DNA of 64,000 bases from JAJDXW01 sp965243335. Lineage in GTDB: Bacteria; Pseudomonadota; Gammaproteobacteria; HK1. Positions 41,853 to 51,864 of the stretch are shown piece after piece. The first letter of the stretch is position 1; each line of letters starts with the position of its first letter. The notes beneath the pieces were generated by a model, which was not told the DNA's origin, searched no databases, and was given only the letters and a program-made list of their open reading frames with translations. A program made the position numbers and the translations under genes. The stretch spans positions 1 through 64,000 of the forward strand of contig OZ251545.1 in NCBI GenBank assembly GCA_965243335.1. Direction: 5' to 3'.

Positions 41853-43319
41853 TCATAGGGGCAGCGCACCCTGTGGACCGTCCGACCAGGCGGCGGGGAG
41901 GGACACGCCGGCCTCCGCCGCCAGGACCCGGAGGTCGAGATGCCCGAGAATCTGCGCCGTTATCGGCCGTTTCGCATCCCAGAAGATGAATGATCGGAAG
42001 AAGCCTCTGGCGGATTCTGAGTTGAGCAGCCCTGCCAGGAGCCTTGCGTCCTCCTCGTTCCTGCACGGCAGGAAGTAACAGGTATCGTCGAACACCACCG
42101 GCCGGCCTTCCGACGGCCCGACGCACTGGAAGTCGAGGCGCTTGTAGAACCCCGAGATCGCGACTTTCCAGGGCGCAAAGGTGTAGGGTCCGATGCCGAA
42201 AATCGAAAACCGCGGACGGTTCCGGTAGATCGCGCTGGCGCGGCGGTCCAGCCTGCCGGCATGGGACTGAAGATAGTCCCAGGTGCGGGGCGCCTTGCGC
42301 CTGATCCTCGAAGTATTCTCGCCGGGCCATCGCTGGGTGACGATCGTGCAACGCGACGGAGCCGATCCCGGCTTCATCAATTCGGAGCTCTTGAGGCTGG
42401 GATAGAGGTACGTCCTCTCAAGCCTCACGGTTTCACCCAGGCCGTTCTCGAATTCATCACCGCTCCTGTGACGAAGCTCCATGACGCCCGCGCAATCGTG
42501 CTTTACGCCCGACCGCCATTTCAAGGGCGATTCCCCGTACAGGCGGCCGTATTCGGCGGCGGCCCCCGAGTCCAGCCGTCCGTCCAGGAGCGCGAAGGTG
42601 GAAGTACGGGCCGAAGAATCAAGACCCGGATAGACCGCGCATTCCCTGGATTCGGCCCCCGGTTCGAGAATGCAGACCAGGAAACAGGCGTCGACCGCGG
42701 CGCCGAAATGCGCAGCCGCGTCTATTTCGTAGACCGTCGAGCTCGATGCCTGGAAATTTCGGCTCCACGTATGCCGGAGCACCTTCCGGGCGACCACGGT
42801 CTTGCACAGCATCGCAAGCACGGCTCTCCGCCCCGAGAGGCATTCCAACAGGTGCATCATCATCCATTCAGAAATGTCGAAATTGCTCTTGCCGGTAATC
42901 GCATCCAGGCCATTGAAACGCTGGAAGTTGGACTTCCTCGGCAGATTCGCGCCGCCCAGCGAGCCCACGGTAGAGTTGGTCACCCACGGCGGATTTCCAA
43001 TGACCAGCACCGTTTCTTCAAGGCTGTTCAACGTGGACGGCCAGTCCTTCGAGAAAAAATCCTCGCAGTAAATTTTCGACCTCTTCAACACTCTTGCCGC
43101 GTCCACGTAGTCCGGATTGATCTCGAATCCGAGGAACGATTCGCACCCGGAAAATACTTCTTCGGAGGCGCGCAGAAACGAACCTTTTCCACAGGCAGGC
43201 TCGACCACCGATCCGGGAACAATTCCCAGACGGCGAATCAGATTGCACGCCCGACGTGCAAGCTCGAGTGGGGTCTGGAAATCGCCGAACTCCACCTTTC
43301 GTATCGTCTTCGATTTCAT
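41853..43319 (-). CDS. N6-adenine DNA methyltransferase (NPPW type)
   Basis: 488 residues from ATG 43319. The N-terminal EFGDFQTPLELA is common to gamma-type adenine methylases. Motif I is VVEPACGKGSFL and motif IV is VIGNPPW. The C-terminal half (from about residue 280) is a TaqI-like target-recognition region. A restriction subunit is not visible next to it; the neighbours are an IS3 remnant and purC. It is thus either a solitary methylase or the remaining part of a broken restriction system. Confidence 0.88.
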   Translation of the reverse strand: MKSKTIRKVEFGDFQTPLELARRACNLIRRLGIVPGSVVEPACGKGSFLRASEEVFSGCESFLGFEINPDYVDAARVLKRSKIYCEDFFSKDWPSTLNSLEETVLVIGNPPWVTNSTVGSLGGANLPRKSNFQRFNGLDAITGKSNFDISEWMMMHLLECLSGRRAVLAMLCKTVVARKVLRHTWSRNFQASSSTVYEIDAAAHFGAAVDACFLVCILEPGAESRECAVYPGLDSSARTSTFALLDGRLDSGAAAEYGRLYGESPLKWRSGVKHDCAGVMELRHRSGDEFENGLGETVRLERTYLYPSLKSSELMKPGSAPSRCTIVTQRWPGENTSRIRRKAPRTWDYLQSHAGRLDRRASAIYRNRPRFSIFGIGPYTFAPWKVAISGFYKRLDFQCVGPSEGRPVVFDDTCYFLPCRNEEDARLLAGLLNSESARGFFRSFIFWDAKRPITAQILGHLDLRVLAAEAGVSLPAAWSDGPQGALPL

Positions 43320-43418
43320 CCCTGGGTCACTCGCAGGATTCCATCGACTACCAGACCGGTGCGGATCAGTCCAACCGGCGAGCGAGGGCGCCGGGACGGT
43401 CAGCGCCGCGGGACCGGA

Positions 43419-44309
43419 TCAGGCGAGGAGGCGGCGCTCGGCCTCCCGGTACTTCTCCGTGGTCTTCCGGATGACGTCGGGCGGAAGGGAGGGCGCGGGC
43501 GGGCGCTTGTCCCAGCCGAGGGTATCGAGGTAGTCCCGCACGAACTGCTTGTCGAAGCTCGGCGGGCTCGACCCTTCGGCGTACTCGTCGGCGGGCCAGA
43601 ACCGGGAGGAGTCCGGGGTCAGGGCCTCGTCGATGAGGACGAGCTCGCCGTCGCCGTCCACCGCGAACTCGAACTTGGTGTCCGCGATGATGATCCCGCG
43701 CGCGCGGGCGTGCTCCGCCGCGAAGCGGTAGAGGTCGAGGGAGACGGCGCGGACCCGGCAGGCCACGCCCCGGCCGACGAGGCGGCACGCGGCTTTGAAG
43801 TCGATGTTCTCGTCGTGCTCCCCGGCTTCCGCCTTGGTGGAGGGGGTGAACCGCGGCTCGGGCAGCCGCCCGGCTTCGCGGAGGCCCTCCGGGAGCGCGA
43901 TCCCGGAGACCGACCCCGCCGCCCGGTACTCCCGCCACCCGGAGCCGACGAGGTAGCCGCGGACGATCGCCTCGATGGGGAGGGGCCGGAGCCGGCGCAC
44001 CACCATCGCGCGCCCGCGGGCCGAGGCGAGGTCCGCGGGGTCGGAGAGCACCGCTTCGAGCGGCGGCGCCCCGGCCCGGTGGTTGCGCGAGATCTCCGCC
44101 GTGCGGCGGAACCAGAACTCGGAGATCCCGGTGAGCACCGCGCCCTTGCCCGGAATGGGGTCGGGCAGGACCACGTCGAAGGCCGACAGCCGGTCGGTGG
44201 CGACGATGAGGAGCCAGTCGTCGTCCACCGCGTAGAGGTCGCGGACCTTGCCCCGGCCGATGAGGCCGAGGCCGGCCAAGGCGCTTTCGTGCAGCGGGGC
44301 GTCGCTCAA
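43419..44309 (-). CDS. purC: Phosphoribosylaminoimidazole-succinocarboxamide synthase
   Basis: 296 residues, normal length for the larger bacterial form. GRGKVRDLY near residue 18, DRLSAFDVV, EAIVRGYLVGSGW, and DENIDF are conserved SAICAR synthase segments. It catalyses the ATP-dependent condensation of CAIR with aspartate in purine synthesis. No other purine gene is adjacent. Confidence 0.95.
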   Translation of the reverse strand: MSDAPLHESALAGLGLIGRGKVRDLYAVDDDWLLIVATDRLSAFDVVLPDPIPGKGAVLTGISEFWFRRTAEISRNHRAGAPPLEAVLSDPADLASARGRAMVVRRLRPLPIEAIVRGYLVGSGWREYRAAGSVSGIALPEGLREAGRLPEPRFTPSTKAEAGEHDENIDFKAACRLVGRGVACRVRAVSLDLYRFAAEHARARGIIIADTKFEFAVDGDGELVLIDEALTPDSSRFWPADEYAEGSSPPSFDKQFVRDYLDTLGWDKRPPAPSLPPDVIRKTTEKYREAERRLLA

Positions 44310-44848
44310 GGTTCGTGGTCTCCCGTTCCGGTTCCTATGATGAGGGGCTCGGCCGAGGCCGAGCGGGCGCCCGAATCTCCTTCGTCCATGCTATGCCATC
44401 GGCCCCCGGGGCGGAACCATAGGACGGCCCTGAGGCATGTGCGCGGTGGGGATTTTCGCGCCGGCGCCCCGCTCGCCAACCCCCTGGGTACGCCGGCGTC
44501 TCGCCGGCATTCGCGTTCCCGAATGCTCCGCCTCCGGGCCGGCGGGACGCCGGCGTACCCAGGAGCGTCCCCAGGCCTCGCCCCCGATGAGGCGCTCGGG
44601 CTCGTTTCCGTGTCGGAAAAGCTCGGCAAGGAGGAGCCGGATCGATGCCTCCGGTTCCCGCCGGACTCCTCGACAGGGCTCGATCCCGCCGTCCGATCCG
44701 GGCGCCGTTCTGGAAAATCGGCCTTCCATGTGCGATGGTCGGCGGCGTGCCGGGAGGGAGGCGCCCCCGCGCCCCTGCCTTCGGGCGGAGGGCGGGAGGA
44801 GGCCAAGCCTCCCCGCCGGACGGAAGAGGACCAAACCGGGAAAGAGGC
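44310..44848. other. Intergenic stretch between purC and the TRAP binding protein
   Basis: Contains palindromic element copy B (44431-44562). Open frames crossing it in other directions translate the repeat and show no domain. GAGG close to 44844 serves the next start. Confidence 0.6.
44431..44562. repeat. Palindromic intergenic element, copy B
   Basis: Left outer arm TGAGGCATGTGCGCGGTGGG at 44431 is followed by a palindrome (44483-44562) from CCTGGGTACGCCGGCG to CGCCGGCGTACCCAGG, around an inner part with TTCGCGTTCCCGAA. The right outer arm is missing. Core bases differ from copies A and E (GTACGCCGGCG for GAACGCGGGCG) with compensating changes on both arms. Confidence 0.8.
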
Positions 44849-45853
44849 ATGAACATGAAGAGGATCGCGATGCTCACGGCGGCGCTGCTGTTCGCGGCGC
44901 TCCAGACCGGCCACGCGCAGGAGGTGAAGATCAAGTTCGCGTCGGCCAATCCCGACGACAGCTACCACGGGGTGTTCGGCCATGCGTTCAAGCGTCATGC
45001 CGAAGCGCTCTCCGAAGGGCGGATCCAGGTCGACGTCTTCCTCGGCGGCCAGCTCGGCTCCGAGCAGGACAACGTGAACCAGGTGTCGAGCGGGATCCTG
45101 AACATGGCGAGCGCCGCGGTGAACAACGTCACCCCGTTCGCCCCGATCGTCGGGTTCTGCACCCTCCCCTACATGTGGAACAACTTCGAGGAGGCGTGGG
45201 CGGTGCTGGACAGCCCCCTGCGGGAGGTCCTCAACGACACGATGGCGGAGCAGGCCAACATGCGGGCCGTCGCGTGGCTCACCGGCGGGTTCCGGGTGCT
45301 CACGAACTCGAAGAAGCCGGTGCGCACCCCGGCCGACCTCCAGGGGCTTCGGATCCGGGTGCCCAAGAACGAGATCATGATCGCGGCCTACAAGGCGTGG
45401 GGCGTCAACCCGGTGCCGATGGCGTGGACGGAGGTGTTCAACGCGCTGCAGCAGAAGGTCGTGGACGGGCAGGACAACCCCTACATCGCCATCCCCTCGG
45501 TCCGGTTCGACGAAGTGCAGGACTACATCACCAACATCCACTACCTCCTCTGGATCGGGCCGGTGGTGGTGAACGATGCGTGGTACCAGGGCCTTGCCCC
45601 GGACGTCCGCGAGATCGTGGACGAAGCGGCGCGGCGCGCGCAGGCAGAGGAGCGCGAGTGGGCGATCGTGCGCGAGGGGACCGCCGCGCTCCAGGCGGTC
45701 GAGGCCGGTCTCGAGATCACGGTCCCCGCCGACGGCGAGCGGGAGTGGATCGAGAAGGCCCGCTCGGTGTGGCCGATGTTCTACGACAAGATCGGCGGCA
45801 AGGCGTTCGTGGACTCGGTGGTGGCCTTCCTCGAGGAGTTCCGCAAGCGGTAG
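44849..45853 (+). CDS. TRAP transporter substrate-binding protein, DctP type
   Basis: 334 residues from ATG 44849, with AAAGAGG upstream. A Sec signal peptide (KRIAMLTAALLFAALQTGHAQ) leads into the DctP fold: IKFASANPDDSYHGVFG, LSEGRIQVDVFLGGQLGSEQD, and PADLQGLRIRVPKNEI. The Arg in that last segment is the usual carboxylate anchor. No DctQ or DctM permease gene lies next to it, so it must pair with a transporter encoded elsewhere or act as an orphan. The ligand is not predictable. Confidence 0.92.
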   Translation: MNMKRIAMLTAALLFAALQTGHAQEVKIKFASANPDDSYHGVFGHAFKRHAEALSEGRIQVDVFLGGQLGSEQDNVNQVSSGILNMASAAVNNVTPFAPIVGFCTLPYMWNNFEEAWAVLDSPLREVLNDTMAEQANMRAVAWLTGGFRVLTNSKKPVRTPADLQGLRIRVPKNEIMIAAYKAWGVNPVPMAWTEVFNALQQKVVDGQDNPYIAIPSVRFDEVQDYITNIHYLLWIGPVVVNDAWYQGLAPDVREIVDEAARRAQAEEREWAIVREGTAALQAVEAGLEITVPADGEREWIEKARSVWPMFYDKIGGKAFVDSVVAFLEEFRKR

Positions 45854-46309
45854 CCGTCTCCCGATCGGTCGACGCGCCCGCCCGGCGTTCGGCCGGCGCC
45901 CGCCGGCGTGGGCGCGGGCGGCGAGGCGTGCGGCTCCGCCCATGCCGGTAGGGCAGCGGGTCCCGCCCACGTCCCGGGCCCAATCGCACGACCGGGAGGC
46001 CGCGGCCATCCCGGCCGCCCGGGCTTCCGATGACCGTGATCCATGGGATGGCCTCGGGCTTGGCGGAGGTCGCGCGGATCCGGGGACGTGGCTCGGGGGC
46101 TTGGCAGACCCGGCTCGAACCTCGTGATAGGGTATCGAAATGGAGAGCCGGCCACGGAAGCCGGACCGGCGCTCACGACGCTCGGATGCTGGCGGCCCGC
46201 GTCCGCGATGCCCGACGTTCCCTTCGGGTCGAGCCCAGGGCCGGTCCGATGGACCGCGGCTGGAATCCTGTCGCCTTGCCGAAATGGCTTCGTCAGAGGA
46301 GAGAAGTCC
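45854..46309. other. Intergenic stretch ahead of the autotransporter
   Basis: No gene supported in 456 bp. Frames on both strands give Arg/Pro-rich translations. AGAGGAGAG at about 46294-46302 is the ribosome-binding site of the autotransporter gene. Confidence 0.55.
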
Positions 46310-49300
46310 ATGCCCCCCACCCCCCTGCGCGGAGCATTCGTGATGGAGCGCCGACCGGAGATGGACGCGCCTCGCGCCGCACCGGCCCTGCCGGCGCCCG
46401 TGGCCGCCGCGCTCGCTCTGGGGACCGCCCTCGCGCTCGGCGCGGGAGGGGCGGCGGCGCAGAACCTGTGCGCGGGCGACGTCGTGACCGGCCGCACGAC
46501 GATCGCCGTATGCGACCGCAGCGCCAGCGAGACGAGAGACGTCCACATCAACCTCCGCAACCCCGCCATCTCGCTGACGGGCTACAACGAATCCCCCGTC
46601 ACCGCCGACACCTACGGCGTGGGGAGCGTCACCATCGAGGTGACGGGCGGCTCCCTGTCGTCTTCGGGCAACTGGGCGAAAGGCATCCGCAGCTGGAGCA
46701 ACGGCGGAAGCGGCGACGTCGCCGTCACGGTGAAGGACGTCGACATCACGACGGCCAACGACAACGGCAACGCCGTATACGTCCGTCGCCAGGCCGGGAC
46801 GGGCAACATCAGGATCGACGTGTCGGGCGGCGTCTTGACGACGACGGGAGGAGGCGTCAGCCAGGGCGTCACCGGCTGGCTGCAGGTCGCGGGCGACATC
46901 GATATCGACACGAAGGACGTCGTCATGAGGACGGAGGGAGCCAACTCCCTCGGCATCTTCGGCTATCAACAGGGTCCGACGGGAGACGTCGACGTCGCCG
47001 TTCACGGCGGCTCCATCGAGACGAACGGCTTCCTCGCCCACGGCGTCTATAGCGGGAAGATTGGCGGGACCGGAAACGCCGACTTGAGCGTGTCGGGCGC
47101 CTCCGTCACGACCAGGGGCCGATTCACCCGCGCCGTCAACGGCGTCTCATCGGGCGAGGGCGACGTCACGGTCGACGTATCGGGCGAAGCCGTCATCGTG
47201 GCGGAAGGCGAGGGCAGCGTCGGCGTCTATCTGCTTCACGCCGGCAACGGCTCCGGCCATGCGACGATCGGCGCGGAGACGCGGACCGCGGCGCCCTTCG
47301 GCAACGGCGTCTACGGCCGGCTGATGCCCTCCGCGAACGCGGCGGGGCGCATCGTCATCGACGCGCGGGGCCGGATCGAGGCCCGGGACACGGGCATTCT
47401 CGCCTGGGCCGAGCCCCGGAGCGGCTCCACCTTCGGAGAGGGAAACGAGGCCGCGGACGAGACGGCCGGAACCGCGCCCATGATTCACGTCACCTCCAGC
47501 GGCGACGTCACGGTCGGCGAGGGCGTGATGGACGACTATATCGACGACGCCGCGGCGGGCGACGACGGGACGCTCTCGGCGGGCGAGCGGGCCGTTCTGG
47601 ACGCGATCACGGCGGGGGACGAGGTCGCGCTGACGACGGCGCTGGATGCGCTTCCCGATGATTACGACGACGCCTGGAAGGCGCGCATGAGGGCCTTCCG
47701 GGCCGCGCGCGGCGCGGAGCGGACGGATCACCATGGCTCCCAGGGAAACGCTCCGGGGGACAACGCCAGACTGGCGGAGGCGGCGGCGGTCAAGATTCTG
47801 GACGTCCCCCGCGCGGGCATCCGCGCCATGGCGCTCTCCCACACCGAGATAGCGGATTACGTCCGGCGCGGCGGCCTCGGCGGGACGCTCTCGGACGACG
47901 AGCGGACGGTGCTGGCGGCTGTCCTGACGGGCGGGGACGTGGAAGCGGCGCTCGCCGCGCTTCCTGCCGACTATACGGACACCTGGAAGGACGGCGTCCG
48001 GCTGCGCGCCATGAGCTACAACGCGGGCGACGTCCAGGTGGACGTGACCGGCGGGACGATCACCTCCGAAGGCGACGGCGTTCACGCGCGCTACGCCCTG
48101 GCGCACGACCGCAACGGCGCCATTACGGTGACCGTGGCCGATGGGGCGGAGATCAACGGCGGACGCCACGGCGTCTTCGTCGTCGGGGCGGGCCTCGCCG
48201 CGGGGGACGAAGACCTTCGGGCGCAAACGGTGACGGTGAACGGCGCGGTCATGGGCGGGACCGGCGCTGGCGTCCACCTGGCGGGCGGCGGGACGGTGAC
48301 GGTCGGAAAGACCGGGAGGGTCGGCGCGACCTCGGGCGACGGCATCCTCTCCGACGGCGCGGGCGACCTGACGCTGGCGGTGCTGGCGGGCGGCGTCGTC
48401 ACCGGCGCGATCGGCAACGAGGCGGGGGATCTGTCGGTGACGGTGGCCGGCAGGGTGGAGAGCGATGACCTTCGCGCCCCGACCGGCGGCGCGCTGAGGT
48501 TGGACGTGCAGGAAGGCGGCGTGGTCACCGGGACGGTGCACGACCCCGCCGGGCCGCTGACGGTGGCCGGCAGTATCGGGCGGCTCTTCTACACCAACGG
48601 CGGCACGGTGACGGTGGCCGCCACCGGCCGGCTCACCGGTGTGGAGGGCGAAAGCGAGGCGATTCGCAGCGAGTCCGGGAACCTGAACGTGACGGTGGCG
48701 GGGACGGTCGCCGGTGACCTCCGCCCCCCGACCGGCGGCGCGCTGAGGGTGGACGTGCGGGAAGGCGGCGCGGTCACCGGGACGGTGCACGACCCCGCCG
48801 GCCCGCTGACGGTGGCGGGCAGCATCGGTCGGCTGCTCTACACCAGCGGCGGCACGGTGACGGTGGCCGCGACCGGCAGGCTCACCGGCGTCGAGGTCGA
48901 GGGTGGGAGAGAGGCGATTCGCAGCGAGTCCGGGGACCTGGCGGTGACCGTGGCGCGGGCGGGAACGGTCACCGGCGACGTCCGCGGCCTGGGAGATGGC
49001 GACCTGACCGCGGTGGTGACCGGGACGCTCCGGGGCGACCTCGTCGAGGAGGGCGCGGGCGACCTGAGCGCGACGGTCTCGGGCACGGTCGAAGGCGACC
49101 TTCTTGCCCGGGGCGGCGGCGCGCTGACGGTGGACGTGCAGGAAGGCGGCGCGGTGACCGGGACGGTGCACGACCCCGTCGGCGATCCGTTCACGGTGGC
49201 GGGGAGCATCGGGCGGGTTCTCTACGGCAACGGCGGCGCGGTGACGGTGGCCGCGACCGGCAGGCTCACCGGCGTGGAGGTCGCGGGTAGGAGAGAGGCG

Positions 49301-51841
49301 GTACGCAGCGAGTCCGGGGACCTGGCGGTGACGGTGGCGCGGGCGGGGACGGTGACCGGCGACGTCCGCGGCCTGGGAGATGGCGACCTGCGCGCGGTGG
49401 TAGCCGGGACGGTTCGGGGCGACCTCGTCGAGGAGGGCGCGGGCGACCTGAACGCGACGGTCACGGGCAAGGTCGAAGGCGACCTTCTTGCCCAGGGTGG
49501 CGGCGCGCTGACGGTGGACGTGCAGGAAGGCGGCGCGGTGACCGGGACGGTGCACGACCCCGTCGGCGATCCGTTCACGGTGGCGGGGAGCATCGGGCGG
49601 GTTCTCTACGGCAACGGCGGCGCGGTGACGGTGGCCGCGACCGGCCAGCTCACCGGCGTCGAGGTCGAGGGCGGGAGAGAGGCGGTGCGCAGCGAGTCCG
49701 GGGACCTGGCGGTGACGGTGGCACGGGCGGGGACGGTGACCGGCGACGTCCGCGGCCTGGGAGATGGCGACCTGCGCGCGGTGGTAGCCGGGACGGTTCG
49801 GGGCGACCTCGTCGAGGAGGGCGCGGGCGACCTGAACGCGACGGTCACGGGCAAGGTCGAAGGCGACCTTCTTGCCCGGGGCGGCGGCGCGCTGACGGTG
49901 GACGTGCAGGAAGGCGGCGCGGTGACCGGGACGGTGCACGACCCCGCCAGTCCGCTGACGGTGGCGGGGAGCATCGGGCGCGTTCTCTTCAGCAACGGCG
50001 GCGTGGTGACGGTGGCCACGACCGGCCAGCTCACCGGCGTGGAGGCCGCGGGCAGGAGAGAGGCGGTACGCAGCGAGTCCGGGGACCTGGCGGTGACGGT
50101 GGCGCGGGCGGGAACGGTCATCGGCGACGTCCGCGGCCTGGGAGACGGCGACCTGCGCGCGGTGGTGGCCGGGACGGTCCGGGGCGACCTCGTCGAGGAG
50201 GGTGCGGGCGACCTGAGCGCGACGATCTCGGGCACGGTCGAAGGCAACGTGTTCGGTCGGGGCACGGGCGAGCACACGGTCACGGTGTCGCGCGGCGGGA
50301 CGGTCACGGGCGCCATCCACCTGGCCGCGAGCACGGTGACGGTGGACGGCGCGGCGGGGCGCGTGCAGTTCGACAACGGCGGCATGGTGAGGGTCACCGG
50401 TCGGGTCACGGGCCTCGAGGGGGTCGCGGTCCGGAACGCGGCCGGCGCCCTGCGCGTGACGGTCGCGGCCGGCGGCAGGGTCGAGGGGGACGTCGTCGAT
50501 CTGGGGAGCCGTCCTGCCCAAGTCGCGATGGAGGCCGGGAGTGCGGTCACCGGGACCATCGACGTGGCCGGCAAGGGCAGCGCGGTGGCGGTGGGCGGCA
50601 CGGCCGGACGGGTGCGGCTCGACGACGGCGGGACGGTGACGGTGGAGGCGAACGGCCGGGTCACCGGCATCGAAGGCGAAGCCATCACGAGCGCGCGGGG
50701 CGATCTGGTGGTGGAGCTCCGGCAGCGCGCCGGGGAGACGTTCACCCAAGCCTTCGGTCGGATTTCGGGTGAGATGCGCGATGCCGGCGGCGCGCCCGAG
50801 ATGCGATACGTCCCCGTGGACGGGTCCCCCATCGAGCTGGGGGAGCCCGGCTCGCGGCGCTCGGTTCCGGAAGGCGCGAACGACGTGGGCATCGTCGCCG
50901 TTGGCGGCGTGGTGGGGCTGGAGCCGGTTCACGCGCGGCGGTCCCGGGTGTACGAGGCGCTGCCGTCGGTGCTGCTGGGGCTGAACGGGCCGGCGGATTT
51001 CCAGGCGCGGACGTCGGCGCCGCGTGCGGACCACGGGGGCTGGGCGCGGGTGGAGGCGGCGCGCGGCAAATGGAAGGCGGAGGCGTCGGCCTCCCGGAAG
51101 CTCTCGGGGGTCGGGCTGGAGTACGACCACCGCCGGTCCGGGCTTCAGGCGGGGATGGACGTAGCCGCGGGCGAAGAGGGCCTGCTCGGTGTCTCGCTGC
51201 ATCATCGGCAGGGGACGGCGGACGTGTCGCACGGCGGGGAGATCGAGCTGTCGGGCCGCGGCGTGGGGGTGTCCGGGGCCTGGGCCCGGGATGACGTGTA
51301 CGTGGACGTCCAGGCCGAGGCGACGTGGTACGAGGCGGACTTCCGGTCGTCGCTTCGCGGGGTGCTGAAGCAGGACGCGCCGGGCCGCGGGTATGCGTTG
51401 GGGGTGGAGGCCGGTCGCCGGTTCGCCCTGGCCGGCGCGCCGGTCGGGATGGCGCTCACGCCGCGGGCCGGGCTGGTGCATTCGAGGGTTTCGGTGGGCG
51501 GCTTCACCGATGCGGTGGGGGCGCGCGTGTCCCTGGAAGAGGGGCGAAGCCTGCGGGGCCGTGCGGGGATGGCGGTGGAGTTGGAGCCGGGCGGCGGGTC
51601 GTCGGGAAACCGCCTGTTCGGCTCGCTGGACGTGGAGCGCGAGCTGTCGAAGGACCGGAAGGTGCGGGTGTCGGGAACGGAGCTGGAGTCGGAGGCCGAT
51701 GCGACGTGGGTTCGGGTGGGCCTGAACGGCTCGCATTCCGGGGGCGAGGGCCGGTACGCGCTCCGGGGCGGGGTGAGCTGGGCGACGAGCGGCGGCAGCC
51801 GGGAGCTCGGCGGCGGGATGAGCTTCTCCCTGCGCTTCTGA
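46310..51841 (+). CDS. Type Va autotransporter with internal repeats
   Basis: 1,843 residues from ATG 46310 (AGAGGAGAG upstream). A signal-like hydrophobic stretch (VAAALALGTALALGAGGAAAQ) is near residue 30-50. A long passenger of beta-helix type follows, rich in GxxTVxVxG turns. Two helical inserts, near residues 420-465 and 520-570, share the pattern GTLS..ER.VL.A...GD...AL.ALP.DY.D.WK. Units of 128 residues repeat from about residue 870 to 1390. The final 270 residues are an autotransporter beta-barrel, ending in FSLRF with the terminal aromatic residue needed for outer-membrane insertion. A surface adhesin-like role is likely. Repeats may vary between strains. Confidence 0.9.
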   Translation: MPPTPLRGAFVMERRPEMDAPRAAPALPAPVAAALALGTALALGAGGAAAQNLCAGDVVTGRTTIAVCDRSASETRDVHINLRNPAISLTGYNESPVTADTYGVGSVTIEVTGGSLSSSGNWAKGIRSWSNGGSGDVAVTVKDVDITTANDNGNAVYVRRQAGTGNIRIDVSGGVLTTTGGGVSQGVTGWLQVAGDIDIDTKDVVMRTEGANSLGIFGYQQGPTGDVDVAVHGGSIETNGFLAHGVYSGKIGGTGNADLSVSGASVTTRGRFTRAVNGVSSGEGDVTVDVSGEAVIVAEGEGSVGVYLLHAGNGSGHATIGAETRTAAPFGNGVYGRLMPSANAAGRIVIDARGRIEARDTGILAWAEPRSGSTFGEGNEAADETAGTAPMIHVTSSGDVTVGEGVMDDYIDDAAAGDDGTLSAGERAVLDAITAGDEVALTTALDALPDDYDDAWKARMRAFRAARGAERTDHHGSQGNAPGDNARLAEAAAVKILDVPRAGIRAMALSHTEIADYVRRGGLGGTLSDDERTVLAAVLTGGDVEAALAALPADYTDTWKDGVRLRAMSYNAGDVQVDVTGGTITSEGDGVHARYALAHDRNGAITVTVADGAEINGGRHGVFVVGAGLAAGDEDLRAQTVTVNGAVMGGTGAGVHLAGGGTVTVGKTGRVGATSGDGILSDGAGDLTLAVLAGGVVTGAIGNEAGDLSVTVAGRVESDDLRAPTGGALRLDVQEGGVVTGTVHDPAGPLTVAGSIGRLFYTNGGTVTVAATGRLTGVEGESEAIRSESGNLNVTVAGTVAGDLRPPTGGALRVDVREGGAVTGTVHDPAGPLTVAGSIGRLLYTSGGTVTVAATGRLTGVEVEGGREAIRSESGDLAVTVARAGTVTGDVRGLGDGDLTAVVTGTLRGDLVEEGAGDLSATVSGTVEGDLLARGGGALTVDVQEGGAVTGTVHDPVGDPFTVAGSIGRVLYGNGGAVTVAATGRLTGVEVAGRREAVRSESGDLAVTVARAGTVTGDVRGLGDGDLRAVVAGTVRGDLVEEGAGDLNATVTGKVEGDLLAQGGGALTVDVQEGGAVTGTVHDPVGDPFTVAGSIGRVLYGNGGAVTVAATGQLTGVEVEGGREAVRSESGDLAVTVARAGTVTGDVRGLGDGDLRAVVAGTVRGDLVEEGAGDLNATVTGKVEGDLLARGGGALTVDVQEGGAVTGTVHDPASPLTVAGSIGRVLFSNGGVVTVATTGQLTGVEAAGRREAVRSESGDLAVTVARAGTVIGDVRGLGDGDLRAVVAGTVRGDLVEEGAGDLSATISGTVEGNVFGRGTGEHTVTVSRGGTVTGAIHLAASTVTVDGAAGRVQFDNGGMVRVTGRVTGLEGVAVRNAAGALRVTVAAGGRVEGDVVDLGSRPAQVAMEAGSAVTGTIDVAGKGSAVAVGGTAGRVRLDDGGTVTVEANGRVTGIEGEAITSARGDLVVELRQRAGETFTQAFGRISGEMRDAGGAPEMRYVPVDGSPIELGEPGSRRSVPEGANDVGIVAVGGVVGLEPVHARRSRVYEALPSVLLGLNGPADFQARTSAPRADHGGWARVEAARGKWKAEASASRKLSGVGLEYDHRRSGLQAGMDVAAGEEGLLGVSLHHRQGTADVSHGGEIELSGRGVGVSGAWARDDVYVDVQAEATWYEADFRSSLRGVLKQDAPGRGYALGVEAGRRFALAGAPVGMALTPRAGLVHSRVSVGGFTDAVGARVSLEEGRSLRGRAGMAVELEPGGGSSGNRLFGSLDVERELSKDRKVRVSGTELESEADATWVRVGLNGSHSGGEGRYALRGGVSWATSGGSRELGGGMSFSLRF
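48937..50470 (+). repeat. 384-bp coding repeats inside the autotransporter gene
   Basis: The segment CCTGGCGGTGAC recurs at 48937, 49321, 49705 and 50086, giving spacings of 384, 384 and 381 bases. Two units differ by one codon-sized change in the DP-VGDPF / DP-ASPL part. Shorter versions begin near 48460 and 48690. Units are close to identical at DNA level, which indicates recent expansion or gene conversion. Confidence 0.9.
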
Positions 51842-51864
51842 GCGGGCGGAATCGCCGCCCGCTC
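51840..51864. terminator. Hairpin at the end of the autotransporter gene
   Basis: A perfect 10-bp stem (GAGCGGGCGG / CCGCCCGCTC) with a 5-base loop begins inside the stop codon. A second hairpin (AGCCGGCG / CGCCGGCT) follows at 51923-51945. No U-run is seen. Confidence 0.6.

Noticed and set aside
48937..50470. Regular repeats mistaken for a CRISPR or satellite array
   Set aside because: The repeats are in frame, 384 bp long, and encode the passenger of an autotransporter.
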